Assembly (NCBI GenBank): GCA_021731025.1
Contig: JAKFYD010000007.1
Span: 62,001 to 126,000, forward strand
Direction: 5' to 3'
DNA length: 64,000 nucleotides
Source of the DNA: Pseudobdellovibrionaceae bacterium
GTDB lineage: Bacteria; Bdellovibrionota; Bdellovibrionia; Bdellovibrionales; Bdellovibrionaceae
The notes below the pieces were generated by a model that was given only the letters and a program-made list of their open reading frames with translations, was not told the DNA's origin and made no database searches. Positions within the stretch are counted from its first letter, which is position 1; each line of letters starts with the position of its first letter. The position numbers were made by a program, and so were the translations under genes. Shown piece after piece: positions 1-7,755 of the stretch.

Positions 1-398
1 AACTGAGTGGTCCTTACGTAAGGCATTGGTTCAATCAGCGAATTTTCCCCAGCAGTTTCTAAGGTCCACAGTCGAACGATGTTGTGTTTGTAGCCCGCAA
101 TAAAATCTAAGACGCGATTGTAATCAATCATAGGAACAGGTCGTGAAGTAGAATCATTCTGAAATAAATAAAAATCATAACTGCCGGAAAGGTAAACAGC
201 TTTTCCTGAGTTATCGGTAAAGTATCGCGGATTCACCGATGAAACACGCAGGCGCCCTTCAATGGCTTTCTGCATTTCAATCCCGTTGGATAAGGAAGTA
301 ATTTCAGCTTTATTTTGTTCACCGGATGGAGAGCAGGCTGATAGCAGTAATCCCAAGGTAAAGACAAAAAGAAAATGAAAAGAGTTTCGCGGTCTCAT
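1..398 (-). CDS. Lipoprotein, glycoside-hydrolase-like N-terminus (partial)
   Basis: The start ATG is at 398 and the frame runs off the left edge of the window, so only about 132 N-terminal residues are visible. Residues 1-22 form a lipoprotein signal peptide with a good lipobox (LLLSAC), so the product is probably anchored to a membrane. From about residue 52 the motif NPRYFTDNSGKAVYLSGSYD is followed by a DYNRVLDF..HNIVRLW stretch. This resembles the first beta-alpha unit of DUF4038/DUF6298-type glycoside hydrolase-like TIM barrels. The family is assigned by resemblance only, and the catalytic residues lie outside the window. Confidence 0.7.
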   Translation of the reverse strand, partial: MRPRNSFHFLFVFTLGLLLSACSPSGEQNKAEITSLSNGIEMQKAIEGRLRVSSVNPRYFTDNSGKAVYLSGSYDFYLFQNDSTSRPVPMIDYNRVLDFIAGYKHNIVRLWTLETAGENSLIEPMPYVRTTQ

Positions 399-464
399 TT
401 TATACCCCCGGTTTGTTTACAGACCTTGCTAGTGTAAGGAAATTTGAATTAATTTCCCAATTTT

Positions 465-701
465 TTATTCTTGAAAGCCAAAATGAGACGAATTTATTTT
501 AAAATTAAACTTAGGCTGAACACCGAATGAGCAGGCGTAAAACTTTTGTTCGTATTTGTTTAATGCATGAATCAAAAAAAAGGCGCCCACAAGGAAGCCT
601 CCACCAATATCTTCAAGGCGGAACAGCTGGTTGTCTGCAGCATCGCAAGTCGACTGCATAAATTGAGTTCCATTCGTGGTGTTCGGTGAAGGCAAGGTCA
701 A
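465..701 (-). CDS. Doubtful ORF with weak ricin-lectin resemblance
   Basis: A 78-codon frame opens at TTG with no clear ribosome binding site. The stretch around AADNQLFRLEDIGGG resembles one repeat of a ricin-type beta-trefoil lectin (Q-x-W/F strand), but only about one repeat is present and there is no signal peptide. Its last codons lie in a 25-bp element that recurs at 755-779. It is either a decayed lectin fragment or not a gene. Confidence 0.2.
   Translation of the reverse strand: MTLPSPNTTNGTQFMQSTCDAADNQLFRLEDIGGGFLVGAFFLIHALNKYEQKFYACSFGVQPKFNFKINSSHFGFQE
481..505. repeat. 25-bp direct repeat, copy 1
   Basis: This 25-bp element matches 755-779 with three mismatches in the same orientation. 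The core is AAATGAGACGAATTT, an imperfect version of the perfect palindrome seen in copy 2. Confidence 0.5.
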
Positions 702-983
702 ACTTTCCTAACTCATCCAGCGCGTTTCCAAATTAGGTAGTGCGAACATAATTAAAATGCGACGCATTTATTTTAAGATCAGGACATCCTGAAAAACAAC
801 TTAAACGCTCAAGAAAAAATTCTTCTCGCAAACTATTATAAAGTCTAGACTTAGGGACGTGGCGAAAATACACTCAACCGAGGTCGTTTTAACCTCAAAA
901 ATTTTAATTCTTTGCTCATGATATTCTATATCCTCTCTTAAGTACTGGCGGGCATCTTGCTTTGTCTTCTTTCAGGAGGATCT
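702..983. other. Intergenic region before the hemerythrin-like gene
   Basis: Apart from the palindromic repeat at 755-779 and the ribosome binding site AGGAGG just before 984, I see no convincing gene here. On the minus strand a 46-codon GTG frame (about 751-888) ends in a stretch similar to the end of the 465-701 frame (KINASHF against KINSSHF). The region may therefore hold two decayed copies of one sequence. Confidence 0.3.
755..779. repeat. 25-bp direct repeat, copy 2, with perfect palindrome
   Basis: Positions 755-769 read AAATGCGACGCATTT, a perfect 7+1+7 inverted repeat followed by ATTTTAAGAT. Copy 1 is at 481-505. The element could be an operator or a relic of duplicated sequence. Confidence 0.5.
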
Positions 984-1583
984 ATGCCTACAAAGAAAAA
1001 AAATCGTGGTACTCAAGCTAAGAAGAAAACAACCAGTTCGCCAAAGTCGAAACGCCCCAGTCAGCGTGCAGAGCAAGAGGGGACTGACATAATTAACTTA
1101 ATTCTGAAAGATCATACTCCATTAAAAAAATTAATTAAAGTTATGAAAGATTCGGATAAAGAGTTTTCAGAGCGCCATGCTGCTTTTGAAGAGTTCTGTC
1201 CTTTGCTGATCACTCATGCTAAGGCGGAAGAACTTGTTCTCTACACTCATCTGAAAAAAGACTCAGAAATGAGAACAGAAGCTTTAGAAGGCGATGTCGA
1301 GCATCAGTTAGCTGATCAAATGGTTGAAGAAGCTCAACGGACCAATGATGAAGATCTGTGGTCAGCAAAAGTTAAAGTTTTAGCTGAACTTGTTGAACAT
1401 CATATCAAAGAAGAAGAAGGCGAACTTCTTCCCGAATTCAAAAAAGATTCTGATAAAAAAGTTCGTGAAGATTTAGGTGAAGAGTTCTTAAGAATGAAAG
1501 AAAACATTAACGAAAATGGAACTGAAAAGAATCCTAGCTTGCTTCCCGAAGACGTCGACGAAGAGACGGTTGCAAGACATTAG
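984..1583 (+). CDS. Hemerythrin HHE cation-binding domain protein
   Basis: The 199-residue protein has a lysine-rich, low-complexity N-terminal tail (residues 1-35) followed by an all-helical domain with the histidine and carboxylate spacing of HHE hemerythrin-like proteins (LKDHTPLKKL, LLITHAKAEE, HQLADQM, LVEHHIKEEEGELLPEF). Such domains hold a di-iron centre and bind oxygen or NO, or act in iron and redox stress. There is no signal peptide, so it is probably cytoplasmic. I chose the ATG at 984 over the upstream in-frame codon at 957 because AGGAGG lies six bases before it and the extension would run through that site. A hairpin terminator follows, so it is probably monocistronic. Confidence 0.85.
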   Translation: MPTKKKNRGTQAKKKTTSSPKSKRPSQRAEQEGTDIINLILKDHTPLKKLIKVMKDSDKEFSERHAAFEEFCPLLITHAKAEELVLYTHLKKDSEMRTEALEGDVEHQLADQMVEEAQRTNDEDLWSAKVKVLAELVEHHIKEEEGELLPEFKKDSDKKVREDLGEEFLRMKENINENGTEKNPSLLPEDVDEETVARH

Positions 1584-1597
1584 AAATATTTTATGAC

Positions 1598-1622
1598 GGC
1601 GCACGGGATGTGCGCCTTTTTT
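1598..1622 (+). terminator. Rho-independent terminator after the HHE gene
   Basis: A perfect 7-bp stem, GGCGCAC / GTGCGCC, with a five-base loop is followed at once by six T. It lies 15 bases after the stop at 1583 and just before the next gene's ribosome binding site. Confidence 0.85.
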
Positions 1623-1635
1623 CTAAGGAGATTTT

Positions 1636-2445
1636 ATGGAGTCAGAAATTGAAATTTCAGGTCGTCCCGTGGCGGTGATCACCGGGGCCTCAAGCGGAAT
1701 TGGTTATGAATTAGCCAAAGTGTTTGGTAAAAATAATTTTGATCTTATCGTTACAGCCGAAGACCCGGGAATTTTTGAAGCTGCTAATATCTTTCGGTCG
1801 CTCGGTGTCGAAGTTAAAGTCATTCAAACGGACTTGGCGACAACGGATGGCGTGGATTCTCTCTATAAAGAAATCGAACCTCATTATAGTCGTTTGGATT
1901 CAGTCGCTTTAAATGCCGGAGTCGGTATTGGCGGTGAATTTATAAATACAAATCTTGAAGAAGAACTAAATGTAATTAACTTAAATATAACTTCCACGGT
2001 GCGACTGGCTAAAAAAATTCTTCCTGAATTTGTGCGCCGAGGTCATGGTCGAATGTTATTCACCTCATCGATTGCAGCCGATATGCCTGGGCCTTACTTC
2101 GCGGTCTATGGGGCCTCAAAAGCTTTCGTGCAATCTTTCTCTCAGGCGCTTCGGGAAGAGGTCAAAGATAAAGGTGTGACGATCACATCTCTGCAGCCTG
2201 GCGCGACCGACACGGACTTCTTTGCTAAAGCTCATATGTTGGATACAAAAGTTGCTAACGAGAAAAAAGATGATCCCTCAGTGGTCGCCGAGCACGGCTT
2301 CAAAGCCTTAATGGATGGAGAAGACCATGTGGTTGCCGGCTCATTCAAAAATAAAGTTCAGTCGGTTGTTGGTAAATTAATGAGTGAACCTGCAGGTGCA
2401 AAAATGCAGGCCCGAGAAACTAAGCCGGGCAATGTTCAACATTAG
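1636..2445 (+). CDS. Short-chain dehydrogenase/reductase (SDR)
   Basis: This is a classical SDR of 269 residues. It has the cofactor motif TGASSGIG at residues 17-24, the NAG motif near residue 94, and the catalytic Y158-x3-K162 in YGASK, with a serine pair (TSSIA) upstream. It should be a cytoplasmic NAD(P)H-dependent oxidoreductase; the sequence does not show the substrate. AAGGAG lies six bases before the ATG. The C-terminal 30 residues (ending in GNVQH) extend beyond the minimal fold. A terminator stands on either side, so it is transcribed alone. Confidence 0.9.
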   Translation: MESEIEISGRPVAVITGASSGIGYELAKVFGKNNFDLIVTAEDPGIFEAANIFRSLGVEVKVIQTDLATTDGVDSLYKEIEPHYSRLDSVALNAGVGIGGEFINTNLEEELNVINLNITSTVRLAKKILPEFVRRGHGRMLFTSSIAADMPGPYFAVYGASKAFVQSFSQALREEVKDKGVTITSLQPGATDTDFFAKAHMLDTKVANEKKDDPSVVAEHGFKALMDGEDHVVAGSFKNKVQSVVGKLMSEPAGAKMQARETKPGNVQH

Positions 2446-2467
2446 CCTCTGCTCTCTAATTTATTTT

Positions 2468-2504
2468 ATGCCGCGCGAATCCTCTTGGCGCGGCATTGTT
2501 TTTT
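2468..2504 (+). terminator. Rho-independent terminator after the SDR gene
   Basis: A 9-bp perfect stem, ATGCCGCGC / GCGCGGCAT, with an 11-base loop is followed by TGTTTTTT. It lies 22 bases after the SDR stop. Confidence 0.85.
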
Positions 2505-2522
2505 AGTAAGATCAGGATGCTT

Positions 2523-3563
2523 ATGGTGAAAAAGATTAGCCTCGCACTCATTCTTTTGATTTCCTTACCATCTGCAGTTTATGCGCTTAAAGACGAAATC
2601 GTCTATGAAGGCCAGCAGGTTATCTGGGGTTTTGATTTTGTTAATCAAGACGAAATTTTATTCACCGAAAGAAACGGACAGATTAAACATTTAAAGTTAT
2701 CGACAAAAAAAGTGACCGAACTCAAGGTTCCCTTAGACGTTTTTAAAGAAGGGCAGGGAGGCTTGTTAGATTTGAACCTGCATCCTGATTTCCAGAAAAA
2801 CAAATTGGTCTATTTTACTTACAGTAAAAACCTAGGAAAGAACATTTACACCACGGCGCTGGCCAGTTTTCAGTTCAATCAAACCAGAGCGGAAAATTTT
2901 AAAGATGTCTTCGTCGCGAAAGCTGAAGGAAAAAATGATATCCATTTTGGTTCGCGTTTTGTCTGGGATAAGAACGGAAATCTTTTTTTAACTGTAGGCG
3001 ATCGCAACGAGCGAGATAAAGCTCAGGACCTCAAGTTTCACAATGGAAAAATCATTAAGTTGGATAAAAAGAACCAAGCTGAAATTTGGTCCTATGGTCA
3101 TCGAAATCCTCAAGGGATTGGAATTCATCCTGCCTCAGGAGATTTATATGAAGTTGAGTTTGGTCCTCGCGGTGGGGATGAGGTCAACCTGATTGAAAAA
3201 GGTAAGAATTATGGCTGGCCGGTGATCACCTATGGCCGAGAATACAGTGGACCAAAAATTGGCGAAGGAACTGCAAAAGCAGGAATGGAGCAACCAATCA
3301 TTCATTGGACTCCTTCGATTTCTCCGTCAGGCATGGCCTTTTACCAGGGCGATAAATTCCCACAGTGGAAAAATCATTTGTTCTTAGCTTGTCTATCGGG
3401 TTTGCATTTGAGACGGCTTCAAATTGATCAGCGCAAGGTGGTGAGCGAAGAAAAACTTCTTGCTGATAAATCTTGGCGGATCCGACAAGTTCGCTCTGGG
3501 CCTGACGGCTATCTTTATATTTCTACCGATGCAGGGAATTTAGTGCGATTAAAGCCTGATTAA
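2523..3563 (+). CDS. Secreted PQQ-dependent sugar dehydrogenase family protein
   Basis: A signal peptide (MVKKISLALILLISLPSAVYA) precedes a six-bladed propeller of the soluble glucose/aldose dehydrogenase (YliI/Asd) family. Family hallmarks are GGLLDLNLHPDF, a GDR motif, YGHRNPQGIGIHP with the catalytic-type histidine, GPRGGDEVN and NYGWPVITYG. Family members oxidise aldose sugars in the periplasm with PQQ and calcium. At about 346 residues the length is normal. An upstream TTG at 2496 would lie in the preceding terminator, so I start at the ATG at 2523; the ATG at 2517 is also possible. It converges on the lipoprotein genes at 3560 with a four-base overlap of stops. Confidence 0.85.
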   Translation: MVKKISLALILLISLPSAVYALKDEIVYEGQQVIWGFDFVNQDEILFTERNGQIKHLKLSTKKVTELKVPLDVFKEGQGGLLDLNLHPDFQKNKLVYFTYSKNLGKNIYTTALASFQFNQTRAENFKDVFVAKAEGKNDIHFGSRFVWDKNGNLFLTVGDRNERDKAQDLKFHNGKIIKLDKKNQAEIWSYGHRNPQGIGIHPASGDLYEVEFGPRGGDEVNLIEKGKNYGWPVITYGREYSGPKIGEGTAKAGMEQPIIHWTPSISPSGMAFYQGDKFPQWKNHLFLACLSGLHLRRLQIDQRKVVSEEKLLADKSWRIRQVRSGPDGYLYISTDAGNLVRLKPD

Positions 3564-3877
3564 GGAACGCAGAGCCCCTGCATTTCAATGATGTTTGTCC
3601 ACGAAAAGAAACCGTGACTGGTTGAATATTGAGTCGTGATTCCCTGAACGTTGCCCTTGGGACATTTACTCATCAGTTGATAGTAGGCTTGATCGACATA
3701 ATCAGTCTGGCCGACAAAACCCATGACGGTGAATTGCTCTGTTTTTGCAAAAATCAATTCGCCTTCAGTGTATTTCTTAAAGGTCGGTGAAAAATCGCTG
3801 ACATGAGCCACGTGAAGGCTATGAGTGCAGGCAGAAAGTAATAAAAGTAAAGATAAACAAAATGTTGTTTTAATCAT
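3560..3877 (-). CDS. Small lipoprotein, third of a tandem paralogous set
   Basis: The 105-residue lipoprotein has the lipobox LLSAC at about residues 13-17. It shares the pattern F-x-x-D/Y-V-x-x-A followed by KCPKGNVQGI and a C-terminal ..GLCVP with the two genes upstream (3880-4269, 4269-4697), so the three are paralogs. The conserved cysteines in CP-x-G and in the C-terminal YC/LC could pair. The start is three bases after the previous stop, so it is translated as part of the operon. The function is unknown. Confidence 0.75.
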   Translation of the reverse strand: MIKTTFCLSLLLLLSACTHSLHVAHVSDFSPTFKKYTEGELIFAKTEQFTVMGFVGQTDYVDQAYYQLMSKCPKGNVQGITTQYSTSHGFFSWTNIIEMQGLCVP

Positions 3878-3879
3878 TT

Positions 3880-4269
3880 TTAGAGCTCGGGGTTGGAAGG
3901 TGCTTCGTCAGCAGATGCTGCACCTCGAGTTTTAGACTTCATCGTATTCATAGCCGTGGTGTGAGGAAGGCAATACCCCGTAGCAGTGACTTGTTTTTTC
4001 CAAACGAAAAATAAAAAGTACATAATATTTTCGTCTTTAGTCAGCAAGCCCGTTACTTTTCCATTAGGGCATTGTCGTTTCAAATCTTCGATGGCGTCCT
4101 CGACAAAATCATTATCGAAATTAAATCCTAAAAAAATGACTTTGCCTTTTTCCGTTCGAACCTGATGTTTGCGCTCAGAGGGGATGGGAGTTAAAGAGAC
4201 GCTATTCAGGGAGACGCAAGCCGATAGCATCATCGCCAAGGTGATAGTGATTAAAGAATAAATTTTCAT
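3880..4269 (-). CDS. Small lipoprotein, second of the tandem set
   Basis: This is a 129-residue lipoprotein with the signal MKIYSLITITLAMMLSAC and the shared motif RQCPNGKVTGLLT followed by ATGYCLP. The start used is the ATG whose A is the last base of the upstream gene's stop (TAATG), which implies translational coupling. A longer frame would start inside the upstream gene and spoil the signal peptide. The C-terminal 20 residues (after YCLP) are an extra tail absent from the other two paralogs. The function is unknown. Confidence 0.75.
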   Translation of the reverse strand: MKIYSLITITLAMMLSACVSLNSVSLTPIPSERKHQVRTEKGKVIFLGFNFDNDFVEDAIEDLKRQCPNGKVTGLLTKDENIMYFLFFVWKKQVTATGYCLPHTTAMNTMKSKTRGAASADEAPSNPEL

Positions 4270-4697
4270 TAGGAGCCCTTTCTCAGTAAGCAATAACCAG
4301 TGATATGAACGATCTCGCCAGAAACAATCGGGTATTTTCGTGATTCACGAATCGACATTAAGCCCGTCACTTTTCCCGAAGGACATTTTTCGTAGATCAA
4401 TTGGATTAAGTTTTTTGCGTAACCTTTGACGTAGACGGGATTTCCGGTTCGGGGTCCCATTTGAAATAGGCCGATAATACCGGCGACGGCTTTAGCGTCA
4501 TCACCATGTTTTTTATCCAGGACGGCCGCAGCGGTTCCGGCAGCTTCTTGAATGTTAACTCCGGACTCACTCAGTTTAATATCAAAGGGCTTGGCCACAA
4601 AGTCAGGATGACTGGTCACGTCTCCCAACTGAACATGGTGAAGTTGCGCGCAAGAAAATAGATAAACCGAAATTGAAAGTAATAAAAGTTTTCGCAT
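4269..4697 (-). CDS. Small lipoprotein, first of the tandem set
   Basis: This is a 142-residue lipoprotein starting MRKLLLLSISVYLFSC, with the cleavage cysteine at about residue 16. It has the shared signature EKCPSGKVTGLMS..HITGYCLL. An in-frame start at 4733 would put 12 non-hydrophobic residues before the signal peptide, so the ATG at 4697 is preferred. The insert with AAGTAAAVLDKKHGDDAKAVAGIIGLF, described by position at about residues 55-85, is specific to this copy. It is the leading gene of the three-gene operon. The function is unknown. Confidence 0.75.
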   Translation of the reverse strand: MRKLLLLSISVYLFSCAQLHHVQLGDVTSHPDFVAKPFDIKLSESGVNIQEAAGTAAAVLDKKHGDDAKAVAGIIGLFQMGPRTGNPVYVKGYAKNLIQLIYEKCPSGKVTGLMSIRESRKYPIVSGEIVHITGYCLLRKGS

Positions 4698-4927
4698 GAA
4701 CCTAGCCGACCACAGAAAAGGGGGCCTGGTCAAGGAGGTCTGTTAAGAGATTTTGATTATTTGTAAACTTCAAGTCTACGAATTCCTTGCAAATGGGTAT
4801 GTCTCATTTTCGCTCAACTGATTAATGGTCGTGATTGAGAGGCTTTTTAATCGCTTTTAGAATCGTATTTTTTATTGTTCTTGAGAAAGTCCCCCACGTA
4901 ACCGAAACTGTAGAGACGGGGAAAATC

Positions 4928-6097
4928 ATGAAAGCTGCAATTAGACTTGGTTCTATGGTTATTGGATCTTACATTTTAATACTCTCTTTTCAGAACTGCA
5001 GTTCTTATCATGGTGCCGATTTTACAAATTCGTTTTCGCTCGACCAATCCTCATTAAATTCGCCCTCGCCCAATTTGAATCCCAATCCTTTTCCAAATCC
5101 TGGTCCTACCCCTGGAAATCCCCCGCAAAATGACAGTAAAGATTCAGGGGATACGGGAATTGGCAGTGCTGGTATCGCCAGCAAATATCCTGGTGATGCC
5201 AACATCGCTAGTGATCCTGATGTTGTTTTTGCGGAAAATTTTGAAAATGGAAATTGGGATGATATTCGAAAACGCTGGGATAATACCTGCAGCAGTACGG
5301 ATCCAAACCATTTTTGTTATAACTGGCACAACAATATGCAGTTTAGCAGTGATGTTCCTCCAGGCTCTGCGGGCAAGCGTTCGTACTACTCGAATGGTTC
5401 CTCAGATATGTACAAAATGTTAAAACCTAAAGATGGTAAGCCTGGATTTGAGCGTCTGTTTGTACGTTTCTACGCAAAGATCACCAACAGTGCTCAATGC
5501 TCGCAAATCCATCACTGGCCTTGGATTGGTGGGCACGATCCACCAACTTCATTCCCCTGGCCACGAGCGGGGACAACTCCAAACTCGGAAGATCCCAATG
5601 TCAATACCGCTGGACGCTTTTCAACAGGGGTTGAAACTTCGGCGACGGCCTGGACCTGGGATTTTTATTCCTACTGGCCTTCGATGTTAGCGGGTGGCGA
5701 CAATATGTGGTGGGGCAATACTTTCAATGCTTACAACACCAGCGGCTTTATCCAAAAATTTCCAGTTCAACGTCAGCAATGGGTTTCGATCGAGCTTATG
5801 ATTAAACTGAATGAGTTTGGAAAAGTGAATGGCGAGCAAGCCTTTTGGATTAACGGCGAATTAAAATCTTATGTGGGATCTGCAGCAGGCCGACAAATTC
5901 GTGGAGTGTCTAAAGGCGGGAATTTCGTCAGCGATCCGAACGGGCCCCTTTACCCTGGAATTGAGTGGCGTAAGACTCGTCCTAATCTGATGATCAATTA
6001 CTTTTGGCTCGAACACTTTGTCGATACCGATCCCGATTGCGTGGCTTGGTTTGACGATGTTGTTGTCGCTAGAAAGTACATCGGCCCGATCAAGTAA
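4928..6097 (+). CDS. Lipoprotein with a ConA-like/polysaccharide-lyase-type domain
   Basis: The start at 4928 gives a hydrophobic leader ending LILSFQNC-SS, an unusual lipobox with N before C. A Pro/Asn/Gly-rich linker follows (residues 40-65: NPNPFPNPGPTPGNPP). The rest, about 300 residues, opens with VFAENFENGNWDDIRKRWD and contains FERLFVRFYAKI, W-rich segments and a final WFDDVVVARKYIGP strand. This is typical of concanavalin-like jelly rolls in secreted polysaccharide lyases and laminin-G-like domains. It probably binds or cleaves polysaccharide at the cell surface; the catalytic class cannot be called. The longer frame from 4835 would bury the signal peptide. Confidence 0.65.
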   Translation: MKAAIRLGSMVIGSYILILSFQNCSSYHGADFTNSFSLDQSSLNSPSPNLNPNPFPNPGPTPGNPPQNDSKDSGDTGIGSAGIASKYPGDANIASDPDVVFAENFENGNWDDIRKRWDNTCSSTDPNHFCYNWHNNMQFSSDVPPGSAGKRSYYSNGSSDMYKMLKPKDGKPGFERLFVRFYAKITNSAQCSQIHHWPWIGGHDPPTSFPWPRAGTTPNSEDPNVNTAGRFSTGVETSATAWTWDFYSYWPSMLAGGDNMWWGNTFNAYNTSGFIQKFPVQRQQWVSIELMIKLNEFGKVNGEQAFWINGELKSYVGSAAGRQIRGVSKGGNFVSDPNGPLYPGIEWRKTRPNLMINYFWLEHFVDTDPDCVAWFDDVVVARKYIGPIK

Positions 6098-6177
6098 GGA
6101 AAAGCTGTTTAATTTTTTGACAGCTGGTGACGGGCTTGAGTTTTTTATTAGTTCTTACTTCAAAATATCTATCTTAA

Positions 6178-7683
6178 ATGCTTAATAATTTAGAAGAGCT
6201 GCGGCGTTTTTTGCATTCTGATCAAGATATGAATTCCAATCAGAATTTTAACTTTTTTCGTAAGCCGATTTTAGCTTTCCTAACACTTATTCTGTTGGTT
6301 GCTATAAATTCAAATGCCTGGGCATGGCCTCCGACCTATGGAGCAGAATTCGAAGTGACCAAACAAGGCCTGAAACCATTTAATGCTGCGATAGACATAC
6401 CTTCGGAAACAAATGTCAAAGAAGCCCAGATGCTGTTCGTAAATGAAATGAAAAAGCGTTGTGAAATCTCAAAATGCAAAATTGAAAAAATCAAAGAGAG
6501 TTGGGATTACGATTATAAAGTTATCTATCCTGATGGCTGGTGGTTTCAGATCAGTTATGATCCTGGTTGTGTCGAATTTAAATTTAAGCCTTCGACGCTC
6601 GAGACTCTCCAGCAAAAGGCAGCTCTGATTAATGATCAGATTTTTAAAACAGCGAAAGACTTGGGATTTAAAGTCACCGAGACCGAAGCAGGACATTTTA
6701 ATATTGGTGTTCGTTCGGCTTTTGGCGATGACCCCAAAAGATTTCTCCGTTTCTTCGTTGATTATGCGAACCACGCCGATCTGGCCTTAGGAAGTCTGGG
6801 TAAGGATCTTAACAATGCTCCACCACTTTCGGTTCTGGGCGCAAATCAGCGACAAGCTTTGCAAGTGTTAGTTGATGAAGTTAATTCCGGCAAAATAGCC
6901 ACGATTGAAGAAGTGGCACAAGCAATACAAGATCGTGTTTATACCAAGTCTTACTATGAACCCTGGGGGAGTCCTGAACACTATCAGGCCATCGGAATAA
7001 AATATCTTTACGATGCTGATCTTAAAAAGAAAGATGTTCCCATGGAGCTTCGATCCATGTGGGGTCAGGGGAGCGCTGAAAAGTTTAATTTGATAGCCAA
7101 ACTTATGGAAGGCCGGATTCGATATCTCAATAATCAAAAAGGCCCCATCGTCTACACGGCCACTGACAAAAAGGAATTCACACCAGCTGAATTGAAAACC
7201 CGCTTCGCAATTTACGCTGATGAAGCCGACTTAGATTATGAAGAATTTGTTAGTCTTCTTCCCGAAAAGGTCCGGAAAGCTGAATTTAATGATTTTATTC
7301 GTAACGATGTTTCTATCGATCGACAGATGAAGGATGTTGAAAGGTACTGGGATCTTATTCCTGCATCCGAATGGGTTCGCGACCGAATCGTTGATATCTT
7401 ATCGCATCCTTCTTCCTTCGCACATCCGCAAAGGGCTGAATTGCTTGAAAAGATGAAGCAAATTGTATTTGTGAAAAAAACAAATGCGGTCTTAAGTTTT
7501 ATGTCAGGCATCGCCGATTATTTCAGAACAAAAGACTCGGGTTACTCTCCGGAAGCGTTGGAAAATTTCCGAAGGTTAATTGCGAGAATCGAAACGCCAG
7601 CGACTCCATCGTCGCAACCTGGAAAGCCTGCAGCACTTGATGTAAAGTTTTATAATCAGTGTTCAGATGTCTTTGCCTTGTAA
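6178..7683 (+). CDS. Exported hypothetical protein, possible amidoligase-like fold
   Basis: The frame codes for up to 501 residues; the ATG at 6229 (residue 18) would give a more usual signal peptide (RKPILAFLTLILLVAINSNAWA). The mature protein begins WPPTYGAEFEVTKQG and has EAGHFNIGVRSAFGDD followed by RFLRFFVDYANH and LNNAPPLSVLG. The E-x-E start, an H-x-N strand and a later NAP loop recall carboxylate-amine ligases of the glutamine-synthetase/GCS fold (amidoligases), but this is a weak resemblance. No transmembrane segment is seen after the signal. A 22-bp dispersed repeat lies 14 bases after its stop. Confidence 0.6.
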   Translation: MLNNLEELRRFLHSDQDMNSNQNFNFFRKPILAFLTLILLVAINSNAWAWPPTYGAEFEVTKQGLKPFNAAIDIPSETNVKEAQMLFVNEMKKRCEISKCKIEKIKESWDYDYKVIYPDGWWFQISYDPGCVEFKFKPSTLETLQQKAALINDQIFKTAKDLGFKVTETEAGHFNIGVRSAFGDDPKRFLRFFVDYANHADLALGSLGKDLNNAPPLSVLGANQRQALQVLVDEVNSGKIATIEEVAQAIQDRVYTKSYYEPWGSPEHYQAIGIKYLYDADLKKKDVPMELRSMWGQGSAEKFNLIAKLMEGRIRYLNNQKGPIVYTATDKKEFTPAELKTRFAIYADEADLDYEEFVSLLPEKVRKAEFNDFIRNDVSIDRQMKDVERYWDLIPASEWVRDRIVDILSHPSSFAHPQRAELLEKMKQIVFVKKTNAVLSFMSGIADYFRTKDSGYSPEALENFRRLIARIETPATPSSQPGKPAALDVKFYNQCSDVFAL

Positions 7684-7697
7684 AACATATGGCTGAA

Positions 7698-7719
7698 AAA
7701 ATTCGCGGCGCCGAGAAAA
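7698..7719 (+). repeat. GCGGCGCC dispersed repeat, copy 1
   Basis: A 22-bp word with core TTCGCGGCGCCGAGAA, flanked by four A on either side, is repeated exactly at 43384-43405 and, inverted, over 20 bp at 42485-42504. The core contains the palindrome GGCGCC. Here it lies between two convergent genes. Confidence 0.7.
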
Positions 7720-7755
7720 TTCTGCAGAAACGCATTCGGTGATAGAGGGATTGTC

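Noticed and set aside
957-983. Upstream start for the hemerythrin-like gene
   Set aside because: The extension would translate the AGGAGG ribosome binding site that serves the ATG at 984.
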